Shown: positions 40,719-42,401 of the stretch, piece after piece | How positions within the stretch are numbered: position 1 is the first letter of the stretch | How the letters are laid out: each line of letters opens with the position of its first letter | DNA from: Gracilaria domingensis | Taxonomy: Eukaryota > Rhodophyta > Florideophyceae > Gracilariales > Gracilariaceae | DNA length: 42,401 bases | Direction: 5' to 3' | Assembly: GCA_022539475.1 (NCBI GenBank) | Contig: VCMS01000502.1 | Coordinates: 1-42,401, forward strand | Translations under genes and position numbers: made by a program | Notes under the pieces: generated by a model | Told to the model about the DNA's origin: nothing | Database searches by the model: none | What the model saw: the letters and a program-made list of their open reading frames with translations, nothing else

Positions 40719-41630
40719 CTATTGCTCCAATGTCAGAGCCCAGTCCCAGGCGTACTGCTCTCCGTAGTCGAAATACAACTCTTCGCCCCTCTCAATATCT
40801 CTTACTGCTCTACAACGAAGTAGAGCATAGTTAGAAAGGTCTGACTTGAACTGTATCACGGACTTCGCTTCCACCACCTGCACATTGGCACTTCGAGTCC
40901 TGTTTGACCGGGGCTCCGATAAATCGGGATCCCCGGCATGATATCCGGCGTCGTTAATGTAGCCCCCGATACAAAAAGGCGCCGGGACAATGTAGACTTC
41001 GCTCTCCTTTCTATCCTGAGCCTGTCCTGGTCTGTTCCTCAGGTGCAGAAACTCCGTACCAGTCACAGTGACCATCATAGAAAACAACTTGTACCGCACT
41101 GGAGTTGCTCCGAGACAGCCACTTCCATACGTTAAGTGTCTTTCCTTCCGGTTCGTCAGATCCGTGTATACCAAAGTTCCATAGAAATGACAGATAGTTT
41201 CCCCAGCCAATATCTTATGTTCCGTGAACACCCCCATACCAGCACGGGGATGTCGGATCTTAGAAGATGCTATATGTAAGCGATATCGATTGGCTTCAAC
41301 AGTCAACAGCATATGCATATCCATAAGATTCAGAGCTCCTCGGTACTTCTCCTCCCAAAGATCTACAGTACGCTCTCCACACTTGTCGACAAAGTCCCAG
41401 TCCTTCCAGTATCTTCCTAGGAACTGAGTAATATGTCCAGGCATCACTTGGTACTGGGGGTAACCAAATGGAGCCTCCCATTCAAGCCGACCTCGGTCCC
41501 GATGTGGAACCCGTTCATAGGTCGTTGAAGCCGCATCCACCACCTCCTGTTCAACCAGGATGTCATTCTTCCCCCCCGAATAACTTCGGCCATAAGAGTC
41601 GTTAGATGGTGCTTCGCATGGCTGAAACAT
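40719..41630 (-). CDS. Transposon-borne SET-domain protein methyltransferase, copy C (intact)
   Basis: 303 residues. The SET domain occupies about 117-296. GMGVFTEHKILAGETI and HFYGTLVY form the N-SET part. GGYINDAG stands where most SET enzymes have NHSC. AVRDIERGEELYFDYGEQYAWD is the C-terminal SET motif with the catalytic-type Tyr. SET enzymes methylate lysines, usually on histones. No post-SET cysteines follow. The first 62 codons overlap the methyltransferase gene in another frame, and the first ATG (41630) lies inside that gene's coding region, so translation may come from frameshifting or reinitiation. The coiled-coil gene starts 250 nt downstream. Confidence 0.85.
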   Translation of the reverse strand: MFQPCEAPSNDSYGRSYSGGKNDILVEQEVVDAASTTYERVPHRDRGRLEWEAPFGYPQYQVMPGHITQFLGRYWKDWDFVDKCGERTVDLWEEKYRGALNLMDMHMLLTVEANRYRLHIASSKIRHPRAGMGVFTEHKILAGETICHFYGTLVYTDLTNRKERHLTYGSGCLGATPVRYKLFSMMVTVTGTEFLHLRNRPGQAQDRKESEVYIVPAPFCIGGYINDAGYHAGDPDLSEPRSNRTRSANVQVVEAKSVIQFKSDLSNYALLRCRAVRDIERGEELYFDYGEQYAWDWALTLEQ

Positions 41631-42401
41631 GGCCTATTCTTCTCGCACCCCAAGAACTTCCTATGCTTTGTCAGCGATAGGCACGCCATACCCGTAGAAA
41701 AAGTTCCCGCGAACATGTCCATGACAAGATCACCCGGTCTTGTGAAGCGACATATCAACTCCTTCATCAACTCCCTCGACTTCTGCTCCGGTCTCATGTA
41801 CTGCCCACCTGGTACTGAGCTACCTGGCTCATGTACCTTCCATGTCAACCACTCCCCCGCCCTCGGTTTGGGCACCCGGTCAATTACATTCCTGTTAGCC
41901 GGGAAAGTGGAAGGAATGAAATTGTTCTCCTCAAATGGAGTAAGACTGGCTTCCTCCGATGGTCGCAATCCACGCTTCACCCCATGAACGGCGTACTCCG
42001 TTACGGGCTGTATCCCAAACTTCCGTGGATTCCCTCCAACATTACTGCGATCCCGGATGAACACCAGTGGATTCGCATCCACTTTAAACGAAGGCATGAG
42101 TTCTGGTTTACCTTCGCTTCCAGCTTCATCTTTCGTACTCGCCGTTTCCGAAAGTATCCTGTGCCACACATGAAACTGTGCCATGGCACAGAATATAATG
42201 AAGTGCCCACCTGACCGAAGCGCGGAACTTATTAAGTCAGCCGTACGGATCATGTCTTCCTCACTGAAGACATCGTGACCACTATTCCGTTTGTTCCTCT
42301 TCCTTCGAGTGTTAAAGGGAGGGTCTGTTAGGACAAGCTGTGCCTCACCCCATAAAATCTCACTCTGATTCACAAAACGTTTCGTGGTGTTGCCTCAGGT
42401 C
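41444..42401 (-). CDS. Transposon-borne DNA N6/N4 amino-methyltransferase, copy C (5' end outside window)
   Basis: Same protein as copy B, covering residues from about 80 onward: DPPF, then SGGHFIIFCAMAQFHVWHR, then DLVMDMFAGTFSTGMA and GCEKNRPCF. The last ~30 nt of the window carry small indels relative to copy B (extra A, changed GT repeats), so the frame is lost there, as at a contig end. Copy-to-copy differences inside the gene are few substitutions and no indels. Confidence 0.85.
41571..41577 (-). promoter_or_regulatory. Possible -1 frameshift site (G7 run), copy C
   Basis: Equivalent of 15850-15856. The G run length (seven) and both overlapping frames are identical to copy B. Confidence 0.35.

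Noticed and set aside
1..42401. CRISPR arrays, tRNA or rRNA genes, retroviral-type reverse transcriptase
   Set aside because: None found by eye on either strand; repeats present are palindromes, minisatellites or transposon copies.

Overview
The window is nuclear DNA of a eukaryote, probably a photosynthetic alga. A red alga fits best, but the taxon is an inference. The reasons are host genes of eukaryotic type (a HECT E3 ligase, a Notchless-like WD40 protein, a HAD-family phosphatase pair, a pantoate-dehydrogenase-like enzyme and a ribulose-phosphate epimerase piece), a phytol/farnesol-kinase-like gene with a plastid-type N-terminus, and few obvious introns. No rRNA, tRNA or CRISPR was seen.

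Most of the window consists of three copies of one large DNA transposon. Copy A (1-7559) holds the end of a coiled-coil gene (+) facing a Plavaka/KDZ-like transposase (-). Copy C (32800-42401) is the inverted counterpart of A and continues further: transposase (+), then on the minus strand the coiled-coil gene, a SET-domain protein and a DNA methyltransferase cut by the window end. Copy B (11577 to about 24714) lacks most of the transposase but extends furthest. It carries coiled-coil gene, SET, DNA methyltransferase and ORF1 (nuclear localisation signal) on the minus strand, then a palindrome-rich divergent promoter, then on the plus strand a very long gene with a ParB-like domain and a 2-oxoglutarate/Fe(II)-oxygenase-like domain. 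The element therefore appears to carry its own chromatin and DNA modification set: a base methyltransferase, a histone-methyltransferase-type SET protein and a possible base or protein hydroxylase. This is the most notable system in the window.

Between the copies lie host genes and fragments. From 7541 to 10628 there is a truncated HECT ligase, a phytol-kinase-like gene missing its C-terminus, and a Notchless pseudogene whose stops fall mostly at tryptophan codons; its last exon lies 22 kb away beside copy C. From 24977 to 29061 there are two tail-to-tail HAD paralogs (one without the catalytic nucleophile), a ketopantoate-reductase-like gene and an epimerase fragment. A second repeat family, a coiled-coil gene at 29695-30624, has a decayed copy at 10700-11576. 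Small elements bounded by CTAG occur four times.

Assembly caveats: the single N at 22189 joins two overlapping contig ends, so 20778-22188 and 22190-23609 are almost certainly the same DNA represented twice. Both window ends fall inside transposon copies and carry extra indels, as raw contig ends do. Several frameshifts in A, B and C could be sequencing errors.
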